A DNA stretch of 64,000 nucleotides, from positions 2,356,001-2,420,000 of the forward strand of contig CP148031.1 of the NCBI GenBank assembly GCA_040500365.1, read 5' to 3'. Below are positions 17,901-27,291 of the stretch, one piece after another. The notes under the pieces were generated by a model. The model saw only the letters and a list, made by a program, of their open reading frames with translations, did no database searches and was not told where the DNA came from. This DNA is from Dehalobacter alkaniphilus. GTDB lineage: Bacteria; Bacillota; Desulfitobacteriia; Desulfitobacteriales; Syntrophobotulaceae. Within the stretch, counting starts at the first letter, position 1; each line of letters opens with the position of its first letter. The translations under genes were made by a program, and so were the position numbers.

Positions 17901-18590
17901 TTAATCATCCCGGCCTTGTGCAATCCACACAAAACGCAGCAAGGTCAGGATCGCAGTCAGTGCTGCGGCGACATAGGTCAGGGCTGCTGCACTGAGCATC
18001 TTTCTTGCACCTGTCATCTCTTCTGTATCTTTAATAATGCCGCTGTCTCCCAGAAAAGCTAAGGCTCTGTTACTGGCATTGTATTCAACAGGAAGCGTAA
18101 CGATCTGGAACAGAACTGCAAACGCAAAAACATAAATCCCAATATCCAACAAGAAGGATATCGACGGCAGGAACAGCCCAAGAAGGATCAAGATGGGTCC
18201 TGCCTGACTGCCGAATGAAGCCACTGGCACAAAGGCCGACCTGAGTTTCAACGGAACATAGCTGTCAGCATGCTGCACAGCGTGACCTGTTTCGTGAGCC
18301 GCGACAGCCAGCGCTGCAATGGACGTACTGTTATATACACCGCTGCTGAGCCTCACAACATGAGTCCTCGGGTCGTAGTGGTCCGTAAGGTTTCCGGCAA
18401 CCTGCTCTACCTGAACATCATAAAGGCCATTCTCATTCAGCAGCGCTCTGGCCACGTCTGCACCCGTCGCTCCCGAACTGCTCCTCATTTTGGAATATCT
18501 GCCGTAAGCACCACTGATCTTGGCCTGAGCATAGACAGTCAGAATAATCGCTGGAATCAGCAGTATAATTGTGTAATCAAATAAAAACAT
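17901..18590 (-). CDS. yugP: Membrane zinc metallopeptidase, YugP family
   Basis: 229 residues. A hydrophobic N-terminal helix (LIPAIILTVYAQ) is followed by the HETGHAVQHA zinc site (about 110), with two further hydrophobic segments (about 135-185 and 210-225). This is the pattern of Zn_peptidase_2 (YugP) proteins. The substrate is unknown. The ATG at 18590 is preceded by AAGGAGGAAG; the open frame continues upstream without family sequence. In many Clostridia this gene sits between fmt and rsmB, as here. Confidence 0.88.
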   Translation of the reverse strand: MFLFDYTIILLIPAIILTVYAQAKISGAYGRYSKMRSSSGATGADVARALLNENGLYDVQVEQVAGNLTDHYDPRTHVVRLSSGVYNSTSIAALAVAAHETGHAVQHADSYVPLKLRSAFVPVASFGSQAGPILILLGLFLPSISFLLDIGIYVFAFAVLFQIVTLPVEYNASNRALAFLGDSGIIKDTEEMTGARKMLSAAALTYVAAALTAILTLLRFVWIAQGRDD

Positions 18591-18748
18591 AATCTTCCTC
18601 CTTAAAAAGCCAGACCTGCTCAAATAGCATAGGAGTCATGCTTCTTATGTATAATTCAAGGCACTAAAACAATCATTGTTTAACTATTAGAAGTATATCC
18701 ATTTATTCTTAGATTTTGCTTAAAAGAAGGAAAGACGAGTGCGATCGT

Positions 18749-19696
18749 TTACTCAAAACGATCATTTGCTTTAAGTCTATATCCGTTATAAAAGTCCTGG
18801 GCACGCATTTTCTTTTTCCCAGCAGGCTGAAGCTCTGAAATTTTTAAAATACCTTCCCCGGTCTGAACCAGCAGTCCTCCCTTAGCAAGGGACAAAATGC
18901 TTCCCGGCAAAGCGTTTTGCGCAGTCTGTCCGGATAAGGCAGGTTTTCCGGACAGCTCACTTAGCCATATTTTAACCTGTTCTCCCCGGAAAAGCGTAAA
19001 AGCACCGGGCCAGGGATTCAGTCCGCGAATCCTGTTATGGATTTTGGCTGCGTCCCAGGACCAATCCACCTGCTCATGTTCTCTTTTCAGAAGCGGTGCA
19101 TACGAAAATACTTTAGGCTGCGGTACCGGCCGAACGGTCCCATTCTGCAATCCTTCGAGTGTATTAATCAACGCCTTAGCGCCGATTTGGGCCAGCGCAT
19201 CGTAAACTTCACCCGTTGTGGCCTCCGGTACGATTGCATATTCTTCGCTGATAAGCATTGCGCCCGTATCCAGACCTTCGTCCATCAGCATGGTTGTAAC
19301 ACCGGTCTTAGACTCTCCGTTCATCACTGCCCAGTGGACCGGAGCTGCTCCGCGATAAGCCGGAAGCAGTGAGGCATGCACGTTAATGCATCCAAAAGAC
19401 GGTATTTCCAGAATCTCTTTGGACAGGATTTGTCCGAAAGCGACCACCACAATGCAGTCCGGCTGCAAATCCCTGATCTGGTCGACCGCTTCGGGTGCTT
19501 TAATCCTGGCAGGCTGAAATACAGCAAGTCCATACTTTTCAGCCAGCACTTTGACCGGACTCGCTTTCAATTTGTTCCCTCTTCCCGCAGGTTTGTCGGG
19601 CTGGGTAAAAACGCCGCCGATTTGATGTCCTGAAGCATAGAGCGCCTCCAGGACAGGCACCGCAAAATCCGGTGTTCCCATAAAAACAAGCCGCAT
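18749..19696 (-). CDS. fmt: Methionyl-tRNA formyltransferase
   Basis: Formylates initiator Met-tRNA using 10-formyl-tetrahydrofolate. The 315-residue protein shows MRLVFMGTPDFAVPVLEAL at the N-terminus, FTQPDKPAGRG, the folate-site CINVHASLLPAYRGAAPVHW and the C-terminal OB-like tRNA-binding domain (ILKISELQPAGKKKM). It lies downstream of def, its partner in N-terminal formyl-Met processing, separated by repeat copy B. Confidence 0.96.
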   Translation of the reverse strand: MRLVFMGTPDFAVPVLEALYASGHQIGGVFTQPDKPAGRGNKLKASPVKVLAEKYGLAVFQPARIKAPEAVDQIRDLQPDCIVVVAFGQILSKEILEIPSFGCINVHASLLPAYRGAAPVHWAVMNGESKTGVTTMLMDEGLDTGAMLISEEYAIVPEATTGEVYDALAQIGAKALINTLEGLQNGTVRPVPQPKVFSYAPLLKREHEQVDWSWDAAKIHNRIRGLNPWPGAFTLFRGEQVKIWLSELSGKPALSGQTAQNALPGSILSLAKGGLLVQTGEGILKISELQPAGKKKMRAQDFYNGYRLKANDRFE

Positions 19697-19791
19697 CTAA
19701 CACTGTCACTTCCCGTTCCGTATTCTAAATGCAAAGACTCTCTCTTCGCGCATCTAGCAAATCTTAGCCATAAATCTTATGCCCCATATTT

Positions 19792-19950
19792 TGTCTGCAT
19801 GCTACAATTTCAGCGTCAAGCGGAGCATGGAGTGCGTAGCGCGGCCTTTTGACGGCCATGGATGGCCTAATGTCGCGATGCCATGGATGGCAAGGAGCGA
19901 CGGGGCAAGGATGATACAACGGCCGAAAGCAGAATTGTGGCACGCAGACA
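19792..19950. repeat. Palindromic repeat copy B (long form)
   Basis: A 159-bp element between def and fmt. Its ends TGTCTGCATGCTACAATT and AATTGTGGCACGCAGACA pair with two mismatches. On the plus strand it contains GGCC-ATGGAT-GGCC, TGCC-ATGGAT-GGCA and a degenerate third hairpin with loop AAGGAT. The core TAGCGCGGCCTTTTGACGG and the GGCCGAAAGC string are shared with copy D, which is nearly the same sequence in the opposite orientation. Confidence 0.85.
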
Positions 19951-19969
19951 GACCCGAGATACTAAGGTA

Positions 19970-20422
19970 CTACACATTATAAATCTTGTCTGCAATATCA
20001 ACAAACAGTATCCCGTCAAGATGATCCGTTTCATGCTGCATCGCTCTGGCCAGGAAACCATCGGCATGATATTCCTTTATTTCTCCATTGCGGTCCATGG
20101 CCTGAAGCACCACTTCAGCTGCCCGTTTCACCCGGCCAGTCTTATTTGGGACACTTAAACATCCTTCTTCATCTACTTCCGAACTGGCTTTTTTAATAAT
20201 CATCGGATTGATTAGTTCCAAAAGACCGTCTCCGACGTCGATCACCACAACTCTTTTGGATACGCCGACCTGAGGAGCTGCCAGCCCTACCCCTTTCGCC
20301 TCATACATGGTCTCAGCCATGTTATCGAGCAATTTAATGATATTCGGGGTAATTTTCTTGACTTCTATTGCTTTTTCCCGCAGAATGTCTTCTCCAATTT
20401 TTACTATCTGGTAAACGGCCAT
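19970..20422 (-). CDS. def: Peptide deformylase
   Basis: Removes the N-formyl group from nascent proteins. The three catalytic motifs are complete: GVGLAAPQVG, EGCLSVP and QHETDHLDG (metal-binding HxxxH). At 150 residues it is of normal bacterial length. The ATG at 20422 (MAVYQIVKIG) fits the family start; a TTG nine codons upstream is less likely. It lies between priA and fmt, separated from each by a copy of the palindromic repeat. Confidence 0.95.
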   Translation of the reverse strand: MAVYQIVKIGEDILREKAIEVKKITPNIIKLLDNMAETMYEAKGVGLAAPQVGVSKRVVVIDVGDGLLELINPMIIKKASSEVDEEGCLSVPNKTGRVKRAAEVVLQAMDRNGEIKEYHADGFLARAMQHETDHLDGILFVDIADKIYNV

Positions 20423-20529
20423 TACTGGATCCGCTCCCTTCTCACGCAATTTCTAAAATAATATCCCATAAAAAAACCATATAATAGAATTATACATTTC
20501 TGAAAGCCTGAAAGCAATTAACACCTTAA

Positions 20530-20590
20530 GAGCGACGTGTCAGGGATGACACAATGTCCGAAAGCGCTACTGTGGCGTGCTGACCTACCT
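20530..20590. repeat. Palindromic repeat fragment C
   Basis: A 61-base half element between priA and def. The plus strand has GTGTC-AGGGAT-GACAC (5-bp stem, A-N-G-G-A-N loop), followed by the conserved TCCGAAAGC and terminal CTGTGGCGTGC. It corresponds to one end of copy D; the other half is missing. Confidence 0.75.
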
Positions 20591-20604
20591 CAAATATGTT
20601 GTAT

Positions 20605-22932
20605 TTAAGATAGCGGATTCACCTCAATACTGATATTGATCCCTGAACTGGCCGTTCCAAGATAGAAAGCCCGGACTCCTTGATGGACGATCCTGCGGAG
20701 GACCGCCGGGTTCTTTCCTTTGACCGACACCTGCCAGCGAAATTCATTCTTCAGCCTGGTCAAAACAGCCGGTGCTGGGCCCAGAATCACATATTCCTGA
20801 TCCTGATCAGCAAGCACCAGACGGATGCTGTTGGCCAGGTCCTGAGCCGCTTTGATTACCCGATCTTCTTTTTCATGAAAAATCATGATCCTGATGATAT
20901 GAGCAAACGGCGGATAACTTTGCTGTTTGCGGTAAGTGATCTCTTCCCAAAAAAAGGCTGCATAATCCTGTTTGGCTGCCCGCTGGATCGATCTCTCTTC
21001 AGGTGAATAGGTCTGGATCACCACTTCGCCGCCTTTAGCCCCACGTCCTGCCCTGCCAGCAACCTGAGTCAGCAGCTGGAAAGCTCGTTCTCTGGATCGA
21101 AAGTCGGGCATATTGAAAAGCTGGTCGGCAGAGATTACACCGACAAGGGTAACGTTCGGGAAATCCAGCCCTTTAGCCAGCATTTGAGTCCCGACAAGAA
21201 TCGGAACCTCTCCGCTGCGAAACCGTTCTAGAATTCTATTGTACTCCCGGGAACCGGAGGTCGTGTCGGTATCCAGCCGTAAGACTTCAACTCCTGGGAA
21301 CAAAGCGGAAACCTCTTCTTCAACTTTTTGGGTTCCCTGGCCGAAGAAACGGATAAATCGGCTGTTGCATTCCGGGCAACGGTGAAAAACATCCTGTTGA
21401 TAATTGCAGTAGTGACAACACAGCTGCTGATTATGACTGTGATATGTCAGGGAAACATCACAATGCGGGCAGCGTGCGACATACCCGCATTCACGGCAAA
21501 ATACAAAAGTGGAATAACCTCTGCGGTTCAGAAAAAGGATACTTTGTTCTCCGTTGTCGATTCTCTCCTGAAGCTTGTTTCTGAGTACCATGGAAAACAT
21601 TGTTTTATTGCCGCTGGCCAGTTCCTGTTTCATATCCACAATATCGACAGCGGGTAAAGCCCGTTGGTTGAAGCGTTCTTCCAGCGACACAAGACCAATC
21701 TTATCCCTTTGGGCCGCCGCATACGCTTCCAGGGATGGGGTAGCGCTGCCCAGAAGCACAAGCCCGCCTCTGTCTTCCATCCTTTTCCGTGCGACGTCCC
21801 GCGCATGATATTTTGGGTTTTCATCCTGTTTATAAGCGTTATCGTGTTCCTCATCCAGTATGATCAGTTTAAGGTTTGACAGAGGCGCAAAAACAGCGGA
21901 GCGCGCTCCGATAATCACGCGCTTATTCCGTTGCAGAATTTGCTCCCAAATTGCTAGTTTATCGCCGGAGCTGATGCCTGAATGAATAATTCCGACAATA
22001 TCTCCGAACTGTTCCAGAAATATTCTAGAGATCTGAGAAGTAAGTGAAATCTCAGGTACAAGCAGAATAACATCGCCGCCTTCAACCAGTACCTTTGCCA
22101 CCAGCTCTTTATAAACCTCTGTCTTGCCACTGCCGGTTATCCCATGGATCAAAACCGTCCCGCCATCATTTTTATTGCGAAACGCCAGAATATCCTGGAA
22201 AGCTTTTTCCTGGGCAGGACTTAATGTGCCTGTAATGTGCCAAACGGAACCAGCTGTTATCTGCTCAATATTGTTTTTTATATCGGCGTCTATGTCTTTA
22301 TCTGAGTCTATATCAATTTTATTCTCCCTGTTATTTTTTTTTCTTTCATTTATGTCGGGACTGCCTGTTTTTCCGGAAAACCGGATTTCTTTTTTGATCC
22401 ATCCCTGCTTAAGCATATCCTCAAGCAGTTCTTTCTTCGCTCCGCTTCTTTTTAGCAGGACATTTTCCGGCAGACCTCCCCGGCGCGACCTGTTAAGGGT
22501 TTTTAAGACCTGAAATGTATCCGGATCGAGAAGCTCCAAAACTTTAACGTCCTCATCGTCCATGCTGGCCATGGAAGTCATCCAGGTTTCTCCCTTTCCC
22601 TTTAAAAAAGGCCACACTGAATGAAGGGCTTGCGCCTTTGGGCAGATCGTCGTCTCCGAAAGCCAGCAGGCCAATTCTATGAGCTCCGGTGGAATTAGAT
22701 AGTTTTCCTCCAGGACCGCTTCTATGCTGCGGAATTTGGGCTCACCGTCGAGTTCAGGCGGGTCGGAACTGATACTGACAACGAGGCCCCGGACTTTTCT
22801 GTACTTAAGCGGGACAACCACCATCATCCCCGCATGAATTACGAGATTGTCCGGAATGTAATAATGAAAACTCTGATCAAGACGCCTGTTGGCGACATCG
22901 ATCAGCACCTCTGCGTATCCGCTCAATTTCAA
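20605..22932 (-). CDS. priA: Primosomal replication-restart helicase PriA
   Basis: 775-residue superfamily 2 helicase that reloads the replisome at stalled forks. In order: the N-terminal 3'-DNA-binding domain (about 1-105), Walker A GITGSGKTEVYKEL, DEEH, GSATPSLEA, the zinc module with eight cysteines in four CxxC-type pairs (CRECGYVARCPHC, CCHYC, RCPECNSRF), VGTQMLAKGLDFPNVTLVG and QVAGRAGRG. An Asp/Asn/Lys-rich linker near 195-225 is probably disordered. The start is a TTG at 22932 behind GGGAGG. It follows the methylase gene by 67 bases. Confidence 0.96.
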   Translation of the reverse strand: MKLSGYAEVLIDVANRRLDQSFHYYIPDNLVIHAGMMVVVPLKYRKVRGLVVSISSDPPELDGEPKFRSIEAVLEENYLIPPELIELACWLSETTICPKAQALHSVWPFLKGKGETWMTSMASMDDEDVKVLELLDPDTFQVLKTLNRSRRGGLPENVLLKRSGAKKELLEDMLKQGWIKKEIRFSGKTGSPDINERKKNNRENKIDIDSDKDIDADIKNNIEQITAGSVWHITGTLSPAQEKAFQDILAFRNKNDGGTVLIHGITGSGKTEVYKELVAKVLVEGGDVILLVPEISLTSQISRIFLEQFGDIVGIIHSGISSGDKLAIWEQILQRNKRVIIGARSAVFAPLSNLKLIILDEEHDNAYKQDENPKYHARDVARKRMEDRGGLVLLGSATPSLEAYAAAQRDKIGLVSLEERFNQRALPAVDIVDMKQELASGNKTMFSMVLRNKLQERIDNGEQSILFLNRRGYSTFVFCRECGYVARCPHCDVSLTYHSHNQQLCCHYCNYQQDVFHRCPECNSRFIRFFGQGTQKVEEEVSALFPGVEVLRLDTDTTSGSREYNRILERFRSGEVPILVGTQMLAKGLDFPNVTLVGVISADQLFNMPDFRSRERAFQLLTQVAGRAGRGAKGGEVVIQTYSPEERSIQRAAKQDYAAFFWEEITYRKQQSYPPFAHIIRIMIFHEKEDRVIKAAQDLANSIRLVLADQDQEYVILGPAPAVLTRLKNEFRWQVSVKGKNPAVLRRIVHQGVRAFYLGTASSGINISIEVNPLS

Positions 22933-22999
22933 GGTTCCTCCCTGCTGATGTCAAAAAATCGGATGCTGTATCAATTATAGCAGATAACTCGTCATCTGT

Positions 23000-24967
23000 T
23001 CATGCGGAAAAATCTCTGATATGACGGCGTTCCTCGGGCGTCAGCCTAAACTGTTCCATAATGAATTCATCTAGGATTTCAAACTGATCTTCCCCAATGA
23101 TGATTCGGTCTGTTAATTGCAGGATATGGTCAATCACTGCCTGTTCCCATAAGGGCAGCGGAAGTAGTTCCAGATCTCCCCGGAGCACTTTCAGGGTATG
23201 AAATTTCTTGCGGAAAAGAAATTGATAAAGGCTGCTGTTAAATAAAGCAAGAATTAATTTCACCGGATAGTTTTCTGGTTCGGGGATCAGGATATTGGCA
23301 CTGTTCAGTGTAAGACTGCCCTGATCATCATAGGCAAAAACAAGTCTTTCAGAAATGAAACGGTAAATCAGTTTCTCCGCCGCCCTATATTTTTGCTCCG
23401 GTGCTGTTTGCTGGAACTTGTCCGGCTGAAACCGTAAAAAAGAAGACGGCTTCTTCAGAACGAACCTGTCCACATCTGAGCCCTTGTAGACCGGCTCAGC
23501 ACCCGGACCGTTCATCTGAAGCAGGTATCTCCGATTATCTCCGGTGACGATTCCCAAGGCCCAGCCGGCCTTATCTTTCAGGTAAGTATGTCTGGTCGAA
23601 TAGACCTTGCTGAAAATAACTTCCTCCTGGCTGCTCAGGTAAATATCAAAAATGTGCCAGTCATTACTCCGAAACCTTTCCTGAGAAACCAGGTATTCCT
23701 GTTCCGGAAATTTCACCAGGACTTGGTCCTGCTCCGATGGCAAGGCTTTTCTGAGATCGAGGCGGACCACCGCTGAGAAGACATTTTTAAATCTCCTGCC
23801 CAGATATTCGATCCTGATGATCTGGCAATTCTCAAGCAAATATCCTCTGATATCGGCATGAGCACGGATGTTCAGAATGGATTCTGGCAGAATAAACGAG
23901 ATAACCCCTCCGTCTTTCAGCAGATCAAGACTCGCCCTGAGAAAATAAGAAAAGGACTCCCCGGAAGTTATTTCCGGAAACTCCACAGCCATTTTCTGGC
24001 GGACACCCGCATCAATCTCCGCTCCCCACGGAGGGTTCGTGGCTACAAAATCAAATTTCCCGAAAGCGGAAGATTCCCGTCGCATATCGGTTAAAGTATT
24101 GCAGTGAATAACGTTAGGCTGAAAATCCCGGGAACATGTCAACAGAAGATTGAGTCTGGCAATCCTTACCGATGTCAGATCGAGGTCCATCCCATAGATG
24201 TTTTCGGGTTCGTCCATATTCCGGGCAAAGGATAAAAGATACTGTCCCGTGCCGCAGCAGGGATCAAGCACCTTCTGTCCGCTGCGGATATAAGCCCGGA
24301 CAGCGTCATACGCAATGCCTGGCGGGGTAAAGTAAGAACCAAGGCGAGCTTTATTTCCCTCCATGGTCAGTGATTGATAGATGACACCGAGTATATCTTC
24401 TTCTAAAGGAAAACGGATGTTAAAAAGATATTCAAGGTGCTGAGAATCCGGCCTGCCGTACGAAAACTTCAAAGAAGATCCTAAAGAAGATTTTTTAGAT
24501 GTCCTGAGTATATCCTGATAAAAATTCTTTAGCTCTATGCGGACATGCTGTCGCTGGAAAATAGCTTCCGGGAAATCAATAATTTGTTTCAGGTCGTCGG
24601 ACAATATGTCTCCCGATCTCCGAAAAAGATTCAAAGCCAGAATGAAGACTGCCCATCCCCGGTCTATGTTGTGCCGGAGCAGATACGTCAATATATCCAT
24701 GATCTGCTTACGTGTTCGTTCGTTTGGGATGTATTCTGTCGGGACAAATCGTTTATCAGCTCCGGCTTTGTTTGCTCTTTTTCTTAAGCGGTCAAGCTCT
24801 CCCTGCGCAATCCGTTCCCGAAGCAGGAGCACCTCATCAAGATCAAAGACCTTCCCGTCAGGATCAGAAGGATGGAGATAGCCATGCCGGACCCAGTTGC
24901 GGATACTTGGCACAGATACCCCCAGAATTTCAGCGATTAACTTTGAATCAATTCGATGATTATCCAT
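23000..24967 (-). CDS. HTH-fused N6-adenine DNA methyltransferase (orphan)
   Basis: 655 residues. A MerR/excisionase-like helix-turn-helix is at 5-50 (AEILGVSVPSIRNWVRHGYL). A helical region follows to about 200. The N6-adenine methylase core has YFTPP (213-216), SAM motif I DPCCGTG (235-241) and catalytic NPPW (311-314). The C-terminal part (about 440-640) resembles TaqI/Eco57I-type target-recognition domains and ends in a typical FRLTPEER helix. No endonuclease or restriction subunit is encoded nearby. Neighbours are metF (24 bases upstream) and priA (67 bases downstream), so it appears to be part of a housekeeping transcript. Target sequence and role are unknown; a cell-cycle or regulatory methylase is one possibility. 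Confidence 0.85.
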   Translation of the reverse strand: MDNHRIDSKLIAEILGVSVPSIRNWVRHGYLHPSDPDGKVFDLDEVLLLRERIAQGELDRLRKRANKAGADKRFVPTEYIPNERTRKQIMDILTYLLRHNIDRGWAVFILALNLFRRSGDILSDDLKQIIDFPEAIFQRQHVRIELKNFYQDILRTSKKSSLGSSLKFSYGRPDSQHLEYLFNIRFPLEEDILGVIYQSLTMEGNKARLGSYFTPPGIAYDAVRAYIRSGQKVLDPCCGTGQYLLSFARNMDEPENIYGMDLDLTSVRIARLNLLLTCSRDFQPNVIHCNTLTDMRRESSAFGKFDFVATNPPWGAEIDAGVRQKMAVEFPEITSGESFSYFLRASLDLLKDGGVISFILPESILNIRAHADIRGYLLENCQIIRIEYLGRRFKNVFSAVVRLDLRKALPSEQDQVLVKFPEQEYLVSQERFRSNDWHIFDIYLSSQEEVIFSKVYSTRHTYLKDKAGWALGIVTGDNRRYLLQMNGPGAEPVYKGSDVDRFVLKKPSSFLRFQPDKFQQTAPEQKYRAAEKLIYRFISERLVFAYDDQGSLTLNSANILIPEPENYPVKLILALFNSSLYQFLFRKKFHTLKVLRGDLELLPLPLWEQAVIDHILQLTDRIIIGEDQFEILDEFIMEQFRLTPEERRHIRDFSA

Positions 24968-24991
24968 TTCTGTAATCCTGTCGTTTTAGAT

Positions 24992-25900
24992 TTAAGCTAG
25001 GTTGCCTTCCTTCCTGGTTTCCTGGCTGTTCACCGCATAGAAAAGAGAATCGAGATTGCGGACTAAGTCCTTCGCAATCTGCGGTTTGTTCATTGTATAG
25101 ATATGGACACCGTCAATATCATTTGCAAGCAATTCCACAATTTGTTTGGTCGCGTAAGCAATACCGGCATCTTTTAAAGCTTCCATGTTATGCTCAAATT
25201 TGTCAAGTATTTTAATCAGTTTTTGCGGCATCCGTGCATTCGACAGTGCTAATATTCTTTCAATCTGAACCCGATTAGTGATTGGCATGATCCCTGCCAG
25301 AATTGGAACATTGATGTTTAGATTAGCAACTTTCTCCTGGAAACGAAAAAAGGCATCATTGTCATAGAACAACTGTGTAACAAGAAACCCCACTCCGGCA
25401 TCCACTTTCCGCCGAAGATTTTCAATATCCTGGTCTTTATCGGGACACTCGGGATGGCCTTCCGGATAACAGGCGCCGCCCAGGCAGAACGAATGTTTGT
25501 CCTGGATATACGCGACAAGATCGGAAGCATATTGAAAATCCCTCGCCCTGCCGGTCTCTTCCGAACCCTTCGGAATATCTCCCCGTAAAGCGAGAATATT
25601 GGAGACGTTGCTGTCTGCCAGCTGCGTCAGTGTTCCCTCAATTTGTTCTTTGGAAGAGGTAATACAAGTCAGGTGGGCCAAAGAATTAATGTTGTATTTA
25701 TTTTCAACAATGGATGCAATTTCTGCGGTCGTTTTGCTGGTACTTCCTCCGGCACCGTAGGTAACACTGATAAAATCAGGACGGAGCGGTGCCAGAGCAT
25801 CAATCGTATCGTAAATGACCTCTATAGATGAAGTAAGCTTTGGTGGGAAAATCTCAAAAGATACGACCTTTTTCTGTTGGAACAATTCGCTGATAAACAT
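24992..25900 (-). CDS. metF: Methylenetetrahydrofolate reductase
   Basis: Flavin-dependent reduction of 5,10-methylene-THF to 5-methyl-THF, which feeds methionine synthesis and, in acetogens and relatives, the Wood-Ljungdahl methyl branch. 302 residues. Markers are VSFEIFPPKL at the N-terminus, FISVTYGAGGS, HLTCI, NILALRGD, GGACYPEGHPE and QLFYDNDAFF. The start at 25900 is supported by AAGGAGGT; the frame is open for 13 more codons upstream without conservation. It follows purD by 72 bases. Confidence 0.95.
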   Translation of the reverse strand: MFISELFQQKKVVSFEIFPPKLTSSIEVIYDTIDALAPLRPDFISVTYGAGGSTSKTTAEIASIVENKYNINSLAHLTCITSSKEQIEGTLTQLADSNVSNILALRGDIPKGSEETGRARDFQYASDLVAYIQDKHSFCLGGACYPEGHPECPDKDQDIENLRRKVDAGVGFLVTQLFYDNDAFFRFQEKVANLNINVPILAGIMPITNRVQIERILALSNARMPQKLIKILDKFEHNMEALKDAGIAYATKQIVELLANDIDGVHIYTMNKPQIAKDLVRNLDSLFYAVNSQETRKEGNLA

Positions 25901-25972
25901 TCTAAAACCTCCTTCATCTTGAATTCGATCCAAATTCATTCATTCCGATTGGAATAAGCTCCGGAATTATCA

Positions 25973-27259
25973 TCACATGTTGAGTCCTTTAATCCCTATG
26001 TCGGTGCGGAAATGGGCATCAGGGAAATCGATGCTGTCGACTAGTGCATAGACATTCTCCCTGGCTGCCGCGATGGATGCATCACGGACGGTAACTCCAA
26101 GTACCCGGCCGCCTGAACTGACCAGTTTTCCGTCTTCCATCTCCGTGCCGGCATGGAAAACTACCTGGTTTTCTTGGGTCATCGTAAGACTGATCGGAAT
26201 CCCCTTCCTGTATTCACCCGGATAACCTGGAGCTGCCATGACCACACACAGCGCGGTGCCATCATGCCATTCGACTTTGACTTCGGACAGTTTCCCGTCG
26301 ATACACGCTTCGAAGATTGGGATCAAGTCCGACTTGAGCAGGGTCATCACAACCTGTGTCTCAGGATCACCGAACCGGACATTGTATTCCAGGAGTTTTG
26401 GGCCTTTGGCCGTAATCATTAAGCCTAAAAACAGTACGCCGGTAAATGGAGTTCCTCTTTGGCGCATAACTAAAAGCGTCGGCTGAGCGATCGTATTGAT
26501 AACTTCCTGTTCCAATGCTTTGGTCCAGAAAGGAGGCGGCGAATAAGTCCCCATTCCGCCTGTATTTAACCCCATATCCCCGTCAAGCGCTCTCTTGTGA
26601 TCCTGAACGGGGGTCATCGGGAGAGCCTTTTCACCGTCGCAAAAGCACAGCAGACTGACCTCCTGCCCCTCCAGGAATTCTTCTACCACGACCTTGTCTC
26701 CGGCAGCACCAAAGGCCCCACCCATAATGGTCTCGATACCTTCAAACGCCTCTTCCAGTGTAGCTGCCACAATAACCCCTTTACCTGCTGCCAGACCATC
26801 CGCTTTAATGACAATTGGAGCGCCGGTTTGTCTGATGTATCTTTCCGCTTCACTCTTCTCGGTAAAAGTCCGGTAGTCTGCTGTCGGGACCTTCGCCTGT
26901 GCCATAATTTCCTTGGCAAAGGCTTTGCTGCTTTCAAGCGTCGCCGCCGCTCCGGACGGGCCAAAAACTCTGAGACCTGCAGCCTGAAAAGCGTTGACAA
27001 TTCCCAGACTAAGCGGTTCCTCAGGACCAATAACCGTAAGATCAATCCCTTCATCCTTGGCAAAGTCAACCAAAGCGTCAAGTTCATTGGCCTTGATCGG
27101 GACATTCCATTGCTCTGTTCCTGCGTTACCCGGAGCTACAAAGAGTTTCTGACAAGAAGTGCTCTGATTGATTTTCCAGGCAAGAGCATGCTCCCTTCCT
27201 CCTGAGCCTACAACCAAAATTTTCTTCCCGTTTTTTTGACAACCAGACAAGTCAGCCAT
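25973..27259 (-). CDS. purD: Phosphoribosylamine-glycine ligase
   Basis: Second step of purine synthesis (GAR synthetase), ATP-grasp fold, 428 residues. Motifs: ILVVGSGGREHALAWK, TVIGPEEPLSLGIV, IVIKADGLAAGKGVIVA, NTGGMGTYSP and YNVRFGDPETQ. It is the last purine gene of the operon, 32 bases after purH. Confidence 0.96.
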   Translation of the reverse strand: MADLSGCQKNGKKILVVGSGGREHALAWKINQSTSCQKLFVAPGNAGTEQWNVPIKANELDALVDFAKDEGIDLTVIGPEEPLSLGIVNAFQAAGLRVFGPSGAAATLESSKAFAKEIMAQAKVPTADYRTFTEKSEAERYIRQTGAPIVIKADGLAAGKGVIVAATLEEAFEGIETIMGGAFGAAGDKVVVEEFLEGQEVSLLCFCDGEKALPMTPVQDHKRALDGDMGLNTGGMGTYSPPPFWTKALEQEVINTIAQPTLLVMRQRGTPFTGVLFLGLMITAKGPKLLEYNVRFGDPETQVVMTLLKSDLIPIFEACIDGKLSEVKVEWHDGTALCVVMAAPGYPGEYRKGIPISLTMTQENQVVFHAGTEMEDGKLVSSGGRVLGVTVRDASIAAARENVYALVDSIDFPDAHFRTDIGIKGLNM

Positions 27260-27291
27260 CGTTTTCCCACCTCAATAAGTAATATTTATTC

